DNA of 64,000 nt, from NCBI GenBank assembly GCA_963205495.1, contig CAUJIN010000032.1, positions 33,245-97,244 on the forward strand, given 5' to 3'. A model generated the notes under the pieces. That model was not told where the DNA came from, made no database searches, and saw only the letters and a program-made list of their open reading frames with translations. Positions 33,372-47,909 of the stretch are shown here, one piece after another (the stretch's first letter is position 1; the number at the start of each line of letters is the position of its first letter). Source of the stretch: Pseudomonadota bacterium. Its GTDB lineage: Bacteria; Pseudomonadota; Gammaproteobacteria; Xanthomonadales; Xanthomonadaceae. Made by a program: the position numbers and the translations under genes.

Positions 33372-34277
33372 TCAGCCGCCGTTCGGGGCGAGCGAACCGT
33401 CGGAGGATACCGTAAACCGGGCCACGTTCGCGCGTCGGAAGGGTGCGGTGTCCACCTCGCGACCGCCGACGATCACCTTGACCACTTCGGCATTGCCGAG
33501 CAGCACGCGCGCAACTTCGTCGGTGGCGAATCGGCGCTGGGTGCCCTGGCGCATCAAGTCGTGCGCCAATCGCGCGCCATCGTGGCCGATCACCTCGATC
33601 CAGCTCGTGCCGGTGAACTCCAGCACCAGTCCGTCGGCCGGAACTTCTGCCGCGGCGGGTGCGGGCGAGGCCGCGACACTGGTACGGGGAGTGGAATAGA
33701 ACGGCGTGAGCGAGGCCATGATGGCCTGTTCGGCAGGTGCGGGCGGCCCGACGAGCTGCGTACCGGCCGGCGCTGGCTGCGAAGTATCGCGCGGCAGGCT
33801 GGTCTGGATCACCTCGGCCAGCGGCGCGTCGAGCGGGGTAAGAAGCGTTTCCGGATCCGGAAGATGATCGCGGGTCGCCAGCAGCACGACCGGCACCACG
33901 ATTGCCGCGGTCAGGGCCACGTAGACGAAGCGGCGCGCATAGCGGTCCAGCAGATAGCGGCCGTGCGAGACCCGCGCCGCGCTCTGCAAAGGAACCGCCG
34001 CGACCACTTCCTCGCGAGGAAACAGGCGATCAGCGATCTGTTCGGGCAGGCCGAGCAAGCGTGCATAGCTGGCGGCATAGCCGCGCGCGAACACCGGAGC
34101 GCCAAGCGCGGCCAGATCCTCGCGTTCCAGAGCATCCAGTATCGAAGCACGCAGCTTCAGGCGCCCGGCCGCATCTTCCAGCGATATTCCCGCCGTCTCG
34201 CGAGCCGTGCGCAGCCGCAGGCCGGGCGGCGTTTGCGCGTCGGTGGTTCCGGGAACGGAATTGGTGTGCAGGCTCAT
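33372..34277 (-). CDS. rodZ: RodZ-like cytoskeletal membrane protein (HTH + DUF4115)
   Basis: The 301 residues comprise an N-terminal Cro/C1-type helix-turn-helix (LRTARETAGISLEDAAGRLKL, ILDALEREDLAALGAPVFARGYAASYARLLGL in pieces), one transmembrane helix near residues 116-132 (YVALTAAIVVPVVLLAT), a Pro/Ala-rich periplasmic linker, and a C-terminal beta domain (LVLEFTGTSWIEVIGHDGARL) of DUF4115 type. RodZ links MreB filaments to the elongasome. It overlaps pilF by four bases (ATGA). In E. coli ispG and hisS come next; here yfgM follows directly. Confidence 0.9.
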   Translation of the reverse strand: MSLHTNSVPGTTDAQTPPGLRLRTARETAGISLEDAAGRLKLRASILDALEREDLAALGAPVFARGYAASYARLLGLPEQIADRLFPREEVVAAVPLQSAARVSHGRYLLDRYARRFVYVALTAAIVVPVVLLATRDHLPDPETLLTPLDAPLAEVIQTSLPRDTSQPAPAGTQLVGPPAPAEQAIMASLTPFYSTPRTSVAASPAPAAAEVPADGLVLEFTGTSWIEVIGHDGARLAHDLMRQGTQRRFATDEVARVLLGNAEVVKVIVGGREVDTAPFRRANVARFTVSSDGSLAPNGG

Positions 34278-35027
34278 GGCGAGGTCGGTCCTTCGAGGCT
34301 TGCATCCGGCACATAGTCCGGAAATTCGTTTTTCAGTCGATCGGCATAGCGGCGCGCGGCGTCGGCGTCGCCCAGCCGGGTTTCGATGCGCTGCCCCAGG
34401 TCGAGAACCGTGGGGTCACCCGGCACGATGGCCTCCAGGCGCTGCAGGAAAGCGCGCGCGCGCAGACCATCGCCACCGAAGTGGGAAAGCTTGGCCATCT
34501 CGAACAGGGCGGTGGCGTTGTCCGCCCGGATCGACAGGGCGCGGCGGAAATGCTCCTCGGCCCGTGCCGGCTCTCCGGCCTTGAGCGCACACACGCCGGC
34601 GTTGGTCAGGGCGGCAGCCGGCGAGCGATAGAAAGGATCGGCCAATGCCTTGGTGAAGTGGGCGTCGGCTTCCTGGTACCTGCCGCTTCCGCAAAGGAAG
34701 GCTCCCAGGTTGTTGTTGACCTCGCCGTTGTCCGGTGCCAGCTGTTCGGCCTTGCGGTAGAAGCGTTCGGCCTGCTCGGGGCGCTTGATCCGTTCGTTGA
34801 GCACCGCCAGAAGGGTGTGCGCGTCGACGCTGCGCGGATCGAGCTGCAGGGCGCGCTGCAGCTTCTCCATGGCCACTTCCAGCTCGCCTTTCTCCATGTA
34901 GCCGCGGCCAAGCTTGACCTGCACCTCGGCGGCCTCCTTGGCTTCGGAGTTTGCGGCACTTGGAGAAGGCCGCGTACCGCTGCCGCAGCCGGCCAGCGCG
35001 AGCACCGCAAGAACCACCAGCGCACGA

Positions 35028-35041
<14 letters not shown>
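34274..35041 (-). CDS. pilF: Type IV pilus biogenesis TPR lipoprotein PilF/PilW
   Basis: Outer-membrane lipoprotein that assists PilQ secretin assembly. The signal peptide ends in LALAGC (Cys19). About six TPR units follow, such as [42 protein letters not shown] and [20 protein letters not shown]. The 255-residue length fits. Its start overlaps the rlmN end by 14 nt and its end overlaps rodZ by 4 nt, so the three are translationally coupled. Confidence 0.93.
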
Positions 35042-36190
<1,149 letters not shown>

Positions 36191-36191
<1 letters not shown>

Positions 36192-36616
36192 CAGCGCGGG
36201 CACAGCTCCGTGCTGGCGAAGAAGTAGGCGATCTCGATCGCTGCATTCTCGGCGCTGTCGGAACCGTGCACGGCGTTGGCGTCGATGGAGTCGGCGAAGT
36301 CGGCGCGGATGGTGCCCTTGTCGGCCTTCTTCGGGTCGGTGGCGCCCATCAGCTCGCGGTTCTTGAGCACCGCGCCCTCGCCTTCCAGTGCCTGGATCAT
36401 CACCGGGCCGGAGATCATGAACTCGACCAGCGCGCCGAAGAAGGGGCGCTCGCGGTGGACGGCGTAGAAGCCTTCGGCTTCTGCGCGCGAGAGGTGCTTC
36501 ATCTTGGCGGCGACGATCTTGAGACCGGCCGTTTCGAAGCGGGAAAGGATCGCGCCGATCGCGTTCTTGGCGACGGCGTCGGGCTTGATGATGGACAGGG
36601 TGCGCTCCAGCGCCAT
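36191..36616 (-). CDS. ndk: Nucleoside diphosphate kinase
   Basis: Transfers the gamma phosphate between nucleoside triphosphates and diphosphates. The 141-residue protein begins [15 protein letters not shown], has the phosphorylated histidine H117 in NAVHGSDS, and contains [17 protein letters not shown]. The start at 36616 gives the standard length; a start 51 bp upstream adds a non-conserved tail. It leads the ndk-rlmN-pilF-rodZ set. Confidence 0.97.
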
Positions 36617-36781
36617 GGGGTTCTCCGTGCGGGTTACGTGGCTCATCCCCAAAAAGGGGGTGCGCATTGTAGCACCGCAAACAAGCGGGGAAACACGAGC
36701 TTAGGTGCTTTTTCAAGAGAATGGGTGAATATTCGGTCCCGATCCACCCACCTGTTTCACAGTTTTTCACATTGGCAGCGA

Positions 36782-36827
36782 TTGACCGCCCGGGTCGTCG
36801 CCGCTATGGTTGCCAAACGAACGTTTG
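36782..36827 (+). promoter_or_regulatory. psrA promoter with overlapping PsrA-type operator
   Basis: A -35 box TTGACC (36782-36787) and a -10 box TATGGT (36805-36810) are 17 bp apart. Just downstream, at the expected start point, CAAAC-GAAC-GTTTG (36814-36827) fits the PsrA consensus C/GAAAC-N2-4-GTTTG/C. The placement is typical of negative autoregulation. It also implies a very short leader if the ATG at 36829 is used. Confidence 0.65.
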
Positions 36828-36828
36828 A

Positions 36829-37476
36829 ATGCCATGCCTCGCTCCCGTGAATGCCCCCGGCACTCCCCATTTCTCGACCAAACAGCGCATCCTCGATGTC
36901 GCCGAATCCTTGTTCGCCGAACACGGTTTCGCAGGCACCTCGCTGCGTCTGGTGACCAGCCAGGCGGCGGTCAACCTGGCCGCGGTGAACTACCACTTCG
37001 GCTCCAAGGACAACCTCATCGCCGAGGTGTTCCGGCGGCGCATGGACGAGATGAGCCGCCTGCGGCTGGAGCGCCTGGCACAGGCCCGCCGCAGCGAACC
37101 GCTCGTGCTGGAAGAAGTGCTGCGCGCCTTCATCGAACCGGCGCTGGCGCTGAGCCTGGACCGCGACGGCGGCGCCGCCTTCGTGCGGGTGCTGGCGCGC
37201 GCCTATGCCGAGCGCAACGAGCGCCTGCGCAAGTTCCTTTCCGATCACTACGGCCATGTGCTGCGCGAGTTTTCCCATGCACTGGCGCGGTGTTTTCCCG
37301 CGCTGGACAAGGAGGCGCTCTACTGGCGTCTGGACTTCCTCGCCGGCGCGCTGACCTATGCCATGGCCGATTTCGGCCTGCTGCGCCGCAGTTCCAGCGC
37401 CAGCGAGAAGGCGCATTGCGAACGCGCCGCCAGCGAACTGGTTGCCTTCGCCGCCGCCGGCTTCCGCGCCGGCTGA
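36829..37476 (+). CDS. psrA: TetR-family regulator, PsrA-like (fatty-acid responsive)
   Basis: The 215 residues carry the TetR N-terminal helix-turn-helix: RILDVAESLFAEHGFAGTSL then AVNLAAVNYHFGSKDNLIAEVF, almost the same as Pseudomonas PsrA. The C-terminal domain (YWRLDFLAGALTYAMADF) also resembles PsrA. PsrA binds long-chain acyl ligands and represses beta-oxidation genes. fadN and fadA lie immediately downstream, and a PsrA-type operator overlaps its own promoter. GTG at 36847 is an alternative start that would lengthen the very short leader. Confidence 0.82.
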   Translation: MPCLAPVNAPGTPHFSTKQRILDVAESLFAEHGFAGTSLRLVTSQAAVNLAAVNYHFGSKDNLIAEVFRRRMDEMSRLRLERLAQARRSEPLVLEEVLRAFIEPALALSLDRDGGAAFVRVLARAYAERNERLRKFLSDHYGHVLREFSHALARCFPALDKEALYWRLDFLAGALTYAMADFGLLRRSSSASEKAHCERAASELVAFAAAGFRAG

Positions 37477-37505
37477 TCCCTTCCCCCCCACCCGGAGTCA
37501 CTGCC

Positions 37506-39875
37506 ATGCCGCAACTTCGAATCCGCAAGGCCGCCGTGCTCGGTGCCGGCGTCATGGGCGCGCAGATCGCCGCGCACCTGGTCAACGCCGGCGTCGATAC
37601 CGTGCTGTTCGACCTTCCCGCCAGGGAAGGCGCGCCCAACGGCATCGTCGACAAGGCCATCGCCAACCTCGGCAAGCTTTCGCCCGCACCGCTCGCCAGC
37701 AAGGCGCTGGCGGGCGCGATCACGCCGGCCAATTACGACCAGCATCTCGACCTCCTGAAGGAATGCGACCTCATCATCGAGGCCATCGCCGAGCGCATGG
37801 ACTGGAAGAAGTCGCTCTACGACCGCATCGAGAACCACATCGCCCCGCACGCCATCATCGCCAGCAACACCTCGGGACTGTCGATCAACACGCTCGCCGA
37901 GGCGCTGCCCGAATCGATTCACTCGCGATTCTGCGGCGTTCACTTCTTCAATCCGCCGCGCCACATGCACCTGGCCGAGTTGATTCCCTGTCGCAAGACA
38001 TCCCGGGAAGTGCTTGAAGGTCTTGAAACTTTCCTTGTCACGACGCTGGGCAAAGGCGTGGTTTACGCCAAGGACACGCCGAACTTCATCGGCAACCGCA
38101 TCGGCGTGTTCTCGATCCTTTCCACGATGCACCACACCGCCGCCTTCGGCCTGGGCTTCGACGAGGCCGATGCGCTGACCGGCCCGCTGCTCGGCCGGCC
38201 GAAGTCTGCAACCTATCGCACCGCCGACGTGGTGGGCCTGGACACGATGGCGCACGTCATCCAGACCATGGCCGACACCCTGCCCGATGACCCGTGGCAC
38301 AAATACTTCGCCGCCCCGGCCTGGCACAAGGCGCTGATCGAAAAGGGAGCGCTCGGGCAGAAGGCAGGAGCCGGCATCTTCCGCAAGGTCGGCAAGAACA
38401 TCGTGGTGCTGGATCTGGAGAAGCAGGACTACCGCCCCGCCGACCGCGGCGCGGCCGACGAGGTGGTCGAGATCCTCAAGACGAAGAACCCCGTGGAGAA
38501 GTTCGCCAGGCTGCGCGCCAGCCAGCACCCGCAGGCACAGTTCGTCTGGGCGCTGTTTCGCGATCTGTTCCACTACAGCGCCTGCCACCTGGCCGACATC
38601 GCCGAGACCGCGCGCGACGTGGACTTTGCCATCCGCTGGGGCTACGGCTGGAAGCTCGGGCCGTTCGAAACCTGGCAGGCGGCCGACTGGAAAAAGGTGG
38701 CCGGCTGGATCGCCGAGGACATTGCCGCCGGCAAGGCCATGAGCGATGCCCCCCTGCCCGGCTGGGTGCTGGACGGGCGCAGCGGCGTGCACGGCGCCAA
38801 GGGCAGCTTCAGCCCGGCGCGCGGCGCCGACCTGCCGCGTTCGAGCCTGGCGGTCTACGCGCGCCAGCGCTTCCCTGACCCGCTTCTGGGCGAGAGCTTC
38901 GCGCCGGGCGAGACGGTGTTCGAAACCGACGCGGTGCGCCTGTGGCACGACGGCGACGGCGTGGCGGTGCTCTCGTTCAAGACCAAGATGAACACCGTCT
39001 CCGACGGCGTGCTCGATGGCGTTCTCAAGGCCGTGGACGCGGCCGAAAAGGACTTCCGCGCGCTGGTGGTCTGGCAGCCGAACGAGCCCTTCTCCGCCGG
39101 TGCGGATCTTTCCGGCGCCATCGGCCTCCTGCAGGCCGGCGACCTCAAGGGCTTCGAGGCGATGGTGGCGACCTTCCAGCAGGCCAGCCAGCGCATCAAG
39201 TACTCGCTGGTGCCGGTGGTGGCCGCGGTGCGCGGCATGGCGCTGGGCGGCGGCTGCGAGTTCCAGATGCACGCCGCGCGCACCGTGTTCGCGCTGGAGA
39301 GCTACATCGGCCTGGTGGAAGCGGGCGTGGGTCTGCTCCCGGCCGGCGGCGGCCTCAAGGAAATCGCCGCGCGCGTGGGCGCGAACCTGCCCGCCAGCGG
39401 CGACCTGTTCAGCGGACTGAAGCCCTACTTCGAAGCCATCGCGATGGGCAAGGTCTCGGGCTCGGCGATGGAGGCCAAGGAACTGGGACTGGCGCGCGCC
39501 AACGACGTAGTGGTGTTCAATGCCTTCGAACTCCTTCACGTGGCCAAGGCACAGGCGCTGGCCCTGGCCGAATTCGGCTATCGCCCGCCCCTGCCCGCGC
39601 GCGCCATCCCGGTGGCCGGCAAGACCGGCATCTCCACCTTCAAGATGATGCTGGTCAACATGCTCGAAGGCCGCTTCATTTCCGAGCACGACTACGAAAT
39701 CGCCACCCGCATCGCCACCGTGCTGTGCGGCGGCGAGGTCGAGAAGGGCTCCCTGGTGGACGAGGACTGGCTGCTTCGCCTGGAGCGCGAACACTTCGTC
39801 GCCCTCGCGCAGATGCCCAAGACCCAGGAGCGCGTGCTGCACATGCTCAAGACCGGAAAGCCGCTCAGGAACTGA
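37506..39875 (+). CDS. fadN: 3-hydroxyacyl-CoA dehydrogenase / enoyl-CoA hydratase, FadN type
   Basis: Multifunctional beta-oxidation enzyme of 789 residues, with domain order opposite to E. coli FadB. The NAD-binding dehydrogenase comes first (VLGAGVMGAQ at 11-20, HFFNPPRHMHLAELIP, TPNFIGNRIGVFS) and the hydratase domain last (FSAGADLSGAIG near 525, GMALGGGCEFQMHAARTVF). This order and length match Bacillus FadN. It lies 29 bp after psrA and before fadA, forming a fatty-acid degradation unit. Confidence 0.92.
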   Translation: MPQLRIRKAAVLGAGVMGAQIAAHLVNAGVDTVLFDLPAREGAPNGIVDKAIANLGKLSPAPLASKALAGAITPANYDQHLDLLKECDLIIEAIAERMDWKKSLYDRIENHIAPHAIIASNTSGLSINTLAEALPESIHSRFCGVHFFNPPRHMHLAELIPCRKTSREVLEGLETFLVTTLGKGVVYAKDTPNFIGNRIGVFSILSTMHHTAAFGLGFDEADALTGPLLGRPKSATYRTADVVGLDTMAHVIQTMADTLPDDPWHKYFAAPAWHKALIEKGALGQKAGAGIFRKVGKNIVVLDLEKQDYRPADRGAADEVVEILKTKNPVEKFARLRASQHPQAQFVWALFRDLFHYSACHLADIAETARDVDFAIRWGYGWKLGPFETWQAADWKKVAGWIAEDIAAGKAMSDAPLPGWVLDGRSGVHGAKGSFSPARGADLPRSSLAVYARQRFPDPLLGESFAPGETVFETDAVRLWHDGDGVAVLSFKTKMNTVSDGVLDGVLKAVDAAEKDFRALVVWQPNEPFSAGADLSGAIGLLQAGDLKGFEAMVATFQQASQRIKYSLVPVVAAVRGMALGGGCEFQMHAARTVFALESYIGLVEAGVGLLPAGGGLKEIAARVGANLPASGDLFSGLKPYFEAIAMGKVSGSAMEAKELGLARANDVVVFNAFELLHVAKAQALALAEFGYRPPLPARAIPVAGKTGISTFKMMLVNMLEGRFISEHDYEIATRIATVLCGGEVEKGSLVDEDWLLRLEREHFVALAQMPKTQERVLHMLKTGKPLRN

Positions 39876-40034
39876 GCGGCTTGTGTGATTCGTCATTCGT
39901 GATGGGTGATTCGCAAGAGCGGAAAAGCTCGCGGAACAGCCGTTTCCACAAATCACGAATCACACGGTACGAATCACGGTCTTTACCAATCACGAATCAC
40001 CCATCACGAATCACGTTCTCCAAAGGAGAAAACC
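39876..40034. repeat. Inverted ATTCGTGATGGGTGATTCG repeat between fadN and fadA
   Basis: The 159-bp gap is built mostly from the word AATCACGAATCAC and its complement. A perfect 19-bp inverted repeat lies at 39895-39913 and 39993-40011, with more copies of the short word between. A large hairpin would form in the fadN-fadA mRNA. A good ribosome-binding site (AAAGGAG) follows before fadA. It resembles low-complexity palindromic repeats seen in xanthomonad intergenic regions. Confidence 0.75.
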
Positions 40035-41228
<1,194 letters not shown>

Positions 41229-41310
41229 TCCTTACGAACCCATCCGAAAACCGCAGCGGGGCGGCCGGAAGGTCGCCCCGCCTTCATTCCGGAAGCAGGC
41301 GAAGCCGCGA

Positions 41311-41778
41311 TCAGTGCGCGGCCTCCTCGCCTCCGGCCAGATCATCGAGGATCGGGCACTGCGGGCGCGCATCGCCGTGGCAGTGTTCCAGCAGGCTCAG
41401 CAAGGTGCGGCGCATGGCCTGCATGGCCTCGATGCGGCGCGCGAGATCCTCGGCGTGCGCCTGCGCGATGCGCCGCACGCTGGCGGAGGCACGTCGACGG
41501 TTGCGCCACAGATCCAGCAGTTCGGTGATTTCGCCCATGGAAAAACCGAGGTCGCGCGCACGCTTGATGAAGCGCAGCGCATGCACATCGGACTCGCCGT
41601 ACTGGCGATAGCCGGACTCGGTGCGCACGACCCGGCCGAGCAGCCCGAGCGATTCGTAGTGGCGCGCCATGCGCGCCGAAACGCCGGAAGCGCGCGCCGC
41701 CTCGCCGATGCCGAGCGGCGTCTTGGCAACACCGGCCGCGCCCCGCGACGATGGCGCGCGACTAATCGGCGACTTCAT
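41311..41778 (-). CDS. cueR: MerR-family copper-responsive regulator CueR-like
   Basis: The 155 residues have the MerR winged helix ([26 protein letters not shown], then [12 protein letters not shown]) and a dimerisation helix. The metal loop C-HGDARPQ-C at 133-141 followed by PILDDLAGG matches the CueR motif CPGDDSADCPIIENL. GAGGAAGG lies two bases before the ATG. The start overlaps the copZ end by 17 nt, so it is coupled to copZ. It should activate copA, which is divergent. Confidence 0.88.
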   Translation of the reverse strand: MKSPISRAPSSRGAAGVAKTPLGIGEAARASGVSARMARHYESLGLLGRVVRTESGYRQYGESDVHALRFIKRARDLGFSMGEITELLDLWRNRRRASASVRRIAQAHAEDLARRIEAMQAMRRTLLSLLEHCHGDARPQCPILDDLAGGEEAAH

Positions 41779-41962
41779 AACCTTCCTCGCGGATGGCCGA
41801 CGCCAGCGCCTCGCGCGTCAGGCGCGAGGTGTCCACCTCGACGCGGTTGTGGCCGCGGTCGATCCGCACCTGCGCTTCGGGGTCCAGGCGCCGGATGGCG
41901 CGGGTGACGGCGGCTTCGCAGTGGCCGCAGGTCATGCCGGTGACGGTGAAGGTTTCGATCAT
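41762..41962 (-). CDS. copZ: Copper chaperone, heavy-metal-associated domain (CopZ-like)
   Basis: A single HMA domain of 66 residues. GMTCGHCEAAV carries the CxxC that binds Cu(I), and the C-terminal EEGYEVAD is the usual last strand. It would pass copper to the CopA ATPase or to CueR. It is transcribed with cueR away from copA, across a 225-bp region full of inverted repeats. Confidence 0.9.
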   Translation of the reverse strand: MIETFTVTGMTCGHCEAAVTRAIRRLDPEAQVRIDRGHNRVEVDTSRLTREALASAIREEGYEVAD

Positions 41963-41973
41963 GGCGTTTGGTC

Positions 41974-42085
41974 CGGGAATGGGGAATCGAGAATGGGGAA
42001 TGGTAAGAGCATCGGGCGGTGGCTGGGATACAGGATGCGCGGAACCCGGCTTCTACGATTCCCGATTCCCGATTCTCCATTCCCG
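41974..42085. repeat. Imperfect inverted GGGAATC-type repeat between copZ and copA
   Basis: A 29-bp arm (CGGGAATGGGGAATCGAGAA onward, 41974-42002) pairs with a complement near 42057-42085 with about five mismatches; the arms are runs of GGGAAT words, and 53 nt separate them. This is a second type of low-complexity palindromic repeat, distinct from that between fadN and fadA. Confidence 0.65.
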
Positions 42086-42143
42086 TTGTCCCGCCCCACC
42101 TGACAACCCCTCACACCACCGCAAGGTCAATGGGGCGGGACAA
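42086..42143. repeat. 13-bp perfect inverted repeat in the copZ-copA region
   Basis: TTGTCCCGCCCCA at 42086-42098 is matched by its exact complement at 42131-42143, around a 32-nt centre that itself starts with TGAC and ends with GTCA. It could be an operator-like dyad, a terminator or a repeat. It lies just upstream of the copA promoter candidate. Confidence 0.6.
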
Positions 42144-42150
42144 TCCCCCC

Positions 42151-42181
42151 TTGACCCTACCATCATGTCAGACTTCAGACT
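42151..42181 (+). promoter_or_regulatory. Candidate MerR-type (CueR) promoter of copA
   Basis: TTGACC at 42151-42156 is a good -35 box. A 19-bp spacer, as used by MerR-family activators, leads to a weak -10 (CAGACT at 42176-42181). The spacer holds a partial dyad centred on CTACCAT-C-ATGTCAG. The copA ATG is only a few bases further on, so the mRNA would be nearly leaderless. Suggestive only. Confidence 0.4.
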
Positions 42182-42187
42182 GCCCGC

Positions 42188-45551
<3,364 letters not shown>

Positions 45552-45565
45552 GCCGGGGCCAGACG

Positions 45566-47893
45566 ATGCCACCGCGCCATCAGATGGCCGAGCCAAACCT
45601 GGCGGCTGCGTGCCTGCATCTTTTTTTTGCGCTACTGGTATTCGCGACCAGGCTCGAACCTGTACGAGCACAGGAGCTTGTACCGGTCTCGACCACGGAC
45701 GTGGACGCCGTACTGACAGACCTGTCCGAACTGGCGCGCAAGGCGATCAAGACACATGAAAAAAGCGCTGACGCAGCTGATCGCACCGCCTCGCTGGATG
45801 TCCTTTTCCGCCTGCAAAGCGTCGCTGGCGAGCACGCTGCTGCTGCGGCCTCGCTGGAGTCGCTGATCGCATTGCGCGAAGCCAGTGAATCGGGCAGCGC
45901 CGCAGCGCTGCGGGTGTTCCTGGTGTACGAGCAGGCGCAGGCCGGGTGTGATGAACAAACGCCAGCGACCCGGATCTGTGTCGAGCGGGTCTTCGAGCAG
46001 GTTTTTGCCGGCCTTGGCGATCTTGATGCGAGCCGTTCGCTGTTCTGGTTCGGAGGCGACATCGGGCGATTTCGTGCCGACCTGAACAACGCCGTCGGCG
46101 ACCTCGTCGGCGAGGCCGGAATCCCGCTCCCCGATGCGATCAGCCTGCTGCGCAAAGCCCACTTGCTGTCGACCTACGAGCTGATTGCTCCACTGGCGGA
46201 CACGCTCATCGCGCAGGACGATGCGCGTCGCTACCGGATCGATGACGAACTGCTGATCCGCACGCCGGATGGGGCCGACATCGCCGCGATTGCGGTGCGG
46301 CCCGCTGCGAATACGGAAAAGCTCCCGACGCTGCTCGTCTTCACCATCTACGCCGACGACGCGCAGGCGCTGGGCGAAGCCAGAAGCATGGCCGCGCACG
46401 GCTATGCCGGCGTGGTCGCCTATACCCGTGGCAAAGGCCGCAGCCCGCAATCGCCGACCCCGTACGAGCACGACGGCGACGATGCGCGCGCCGTCATCGA
46501 CTGGATCACGCGCCAGCCCTGGAGCGACGGGCGCGTCGGCATGTACGGAGGCAGCTACAACGGTTTCACCCAGTGGGCGGCAGCGAAGAAGCTTCCCGCC
46601 GCGCTCAAGACCTTCGTGCCCTACGCCGCCAACAATCCCGGCAATGGCCTGCCAATGGAAAACAACGTATTCGTGTTCGCCAACTATGCCTGGCCGTTCT
46701 TTGTCGCCAGCGGCAAGTTCCTGGATGCACCGACCTATTTCAACCATTCGCGCTGGAACGAACTGAACGAGCGCTGGTATGCGAGCGGTCGCCCGTACCG
46801 GGAGATCGACCAGATCGACGGCACTCCGAACCCGTGGTTCCAACGCTGGCTCCAGCATCCTGCCTACGATGCGTATTGGCAGGCGATGACGCCATACCGG
46901 GAGGAGTTCGCACAGATTGATATTCCGGTGCTGACCATCACCGGCTATTTCGATGACGGTCAGCAGTCTGCGCTGGACTATATGCGGCAGCATCTGGCGC
47001 ACCGTTCCAACGCTGCGCACTACCTGTTGATCGGCCCCTACGATCATGGCGGAGTGCAGGCCCGGCGCAAGCCGCCTGTCTTGCGCGGCTACACGATCGA
47101 TCCTGTTGCCGGATTCGATACGTCTGAACTCACCTTCCAATGGATGAATCACGTCTTCCGCGATGCCGGCATGCCCGAGCTGATCCGGGACAAGGTGAAC
47201 TATCAGGTGATGGGAGCCAACGTCTGGAAGCACGCAGCCTCCATCGAGGCAATGGCCGGGCAACGGCTGAGCCTGTACCTGAGCCCGCAGCAATCCGACG
47301 CGACTATGGCGGACCAAGTGCTTCACGTCCTGTCAACGAAGCCGAACAAGCCCTCCAGCTTGCTTGAGCAGCGTGTGGATTTCAGCGACCGCGCCACCAG
47401 CCTCGGCGATCACTATCCCGCGCCGATCCTCGGCAAGGAGCTGGATGCCAGCAGCGGCCTGCTGTTCGCAAGCGCGCCGTTCGAGCAGCAGGTCGAGATT
47501 TCCGGCACGTTTTCCGGGGTCATGCATGTGACCATCGACAAGCGCGACTTCGACTTCAGCGCGACGCTCTACGAACGCAAGGCTTCCGGCGAGTTGTTCC
47601 ACCTGTCTTATTTCCTGGGTCGCGCAAGCCATGCCGACAGCATGGAGGCGCGCAGCCTGCTCCAGCCCGGGAAACGCACCGAGATCCGATTTGATCGCTC
47701 GCGAATGACCAGTCGCAGGCTTGAGGCTGGGAGCCGGCTGCTGCTGGCCGTTACCGTCAACAAAAACGCCTACGCCCAAATCAACCATGGCAGCGGCAAG
47801 GACGTCAGCGACGAAGGTATCGGCGATGCAGGAGTGCCGCTCCGCGTCCGCTGGCATAGCGACAGCCACATCATCATCCCGCTCTCGCAGTAG
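45566..47893 (+). CDS. Secreted CocE/NonD-family alpha/beta hydrolase (S15-like)
   Basis: A 775-residue protein with an N-terminal signal-like segment (LHLFFALLVFATRLEPVRAQ), so probably periplasmic. A Leu/Ala-rich helical region precedes the hydrolase. GMYGGSYNGFTQW holds the nucleophile near S330, and the His is likely in GPYDHGGVQ. The C-terminal jelly-roll region (ISGTFSGVMHVTIDKRDFDFSATLYE) is typical of X-Pro dipeptidyl-peptidase/CocE proteins. Substrate unknown: peptide, ester or amide. Its codon use is less GC-biased than its neighbours (for example TTT, ATT and GCA codons are frequent), consistent with insertion between frmA and fghA. ATG at 45584 is an alternative start. Confidence 0.85.
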   Translation: MPPRHQMAEPNLAAACLHLFFALLVFATRLEPVRAQELVPVSTTDVDAVLTDLSELARKAIKTHEKSADAADRTASLDVLFRLQSVAGEHAAAAASLESLIALREASESGSAAALRVFLVYEQAQAGCDEQTPATRICVERVFEQVFAGLGDLDASRSLFWFGGDIGRFRADLNNAVGDLVGEAGIPLPDAISLLRKAHLLSTYELIAPLADTLIAQDDARRYRIDDELLIRTPDGADIAAIAVRPAANTEKLPTLLVFTIYADDAQALGEARSMAAHGYAGVVAYTRGKGRSPQSPTPYEHDGDDARAVIDWITRQPWSDGRVGMYGGSYNGFTQWAAAKKLPAALKTFVPYAANNPGNGLPMENNVFVFANYAWPFFVASGKFLDAPTYFNHSRWNELNERWYASGRPYREIDQIDGTPNPWFQRWLQHPAYDAYWQAMTPYREEFAQIDIPVLTITGYFDDGQQSALDYMRQHLAHRSNAAHYLLIGPYDHGGVQARRKPPVLRGYTIDPVAGFDTSELTFQWMNHVFRDAGMPELIRDKVNYQVMGANVWKHAASIEAMAGQRLSLYLSPQQSDATMADQVLHVLSTKPNKPSSLLEQRVDFSDRATSLGDHYPAPILGKELDASSGLLFASAPFEQQVEISGTFSGVMHVTIDKRDFDFSATLYERKASGELFHLSYFLGRASHADSMEARSLLQPGKRTEIRFDRSRMTSRRLEAGSRLLLAVTVNKNAYAQINHGSGKDVSDEGIGDAGVPLRVRWHSDSHIIIPLSQ

Positions 47894-47909
47894 CAACAGG
47901 AGAATCGAC

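Noticed and set aside
39876..40034. Repeated AATCACGAATCAC words considered as a CRISPR array
   Set aside because: The units are too short and adjoin without unique spacers of fixed length, and no cas genes are present.
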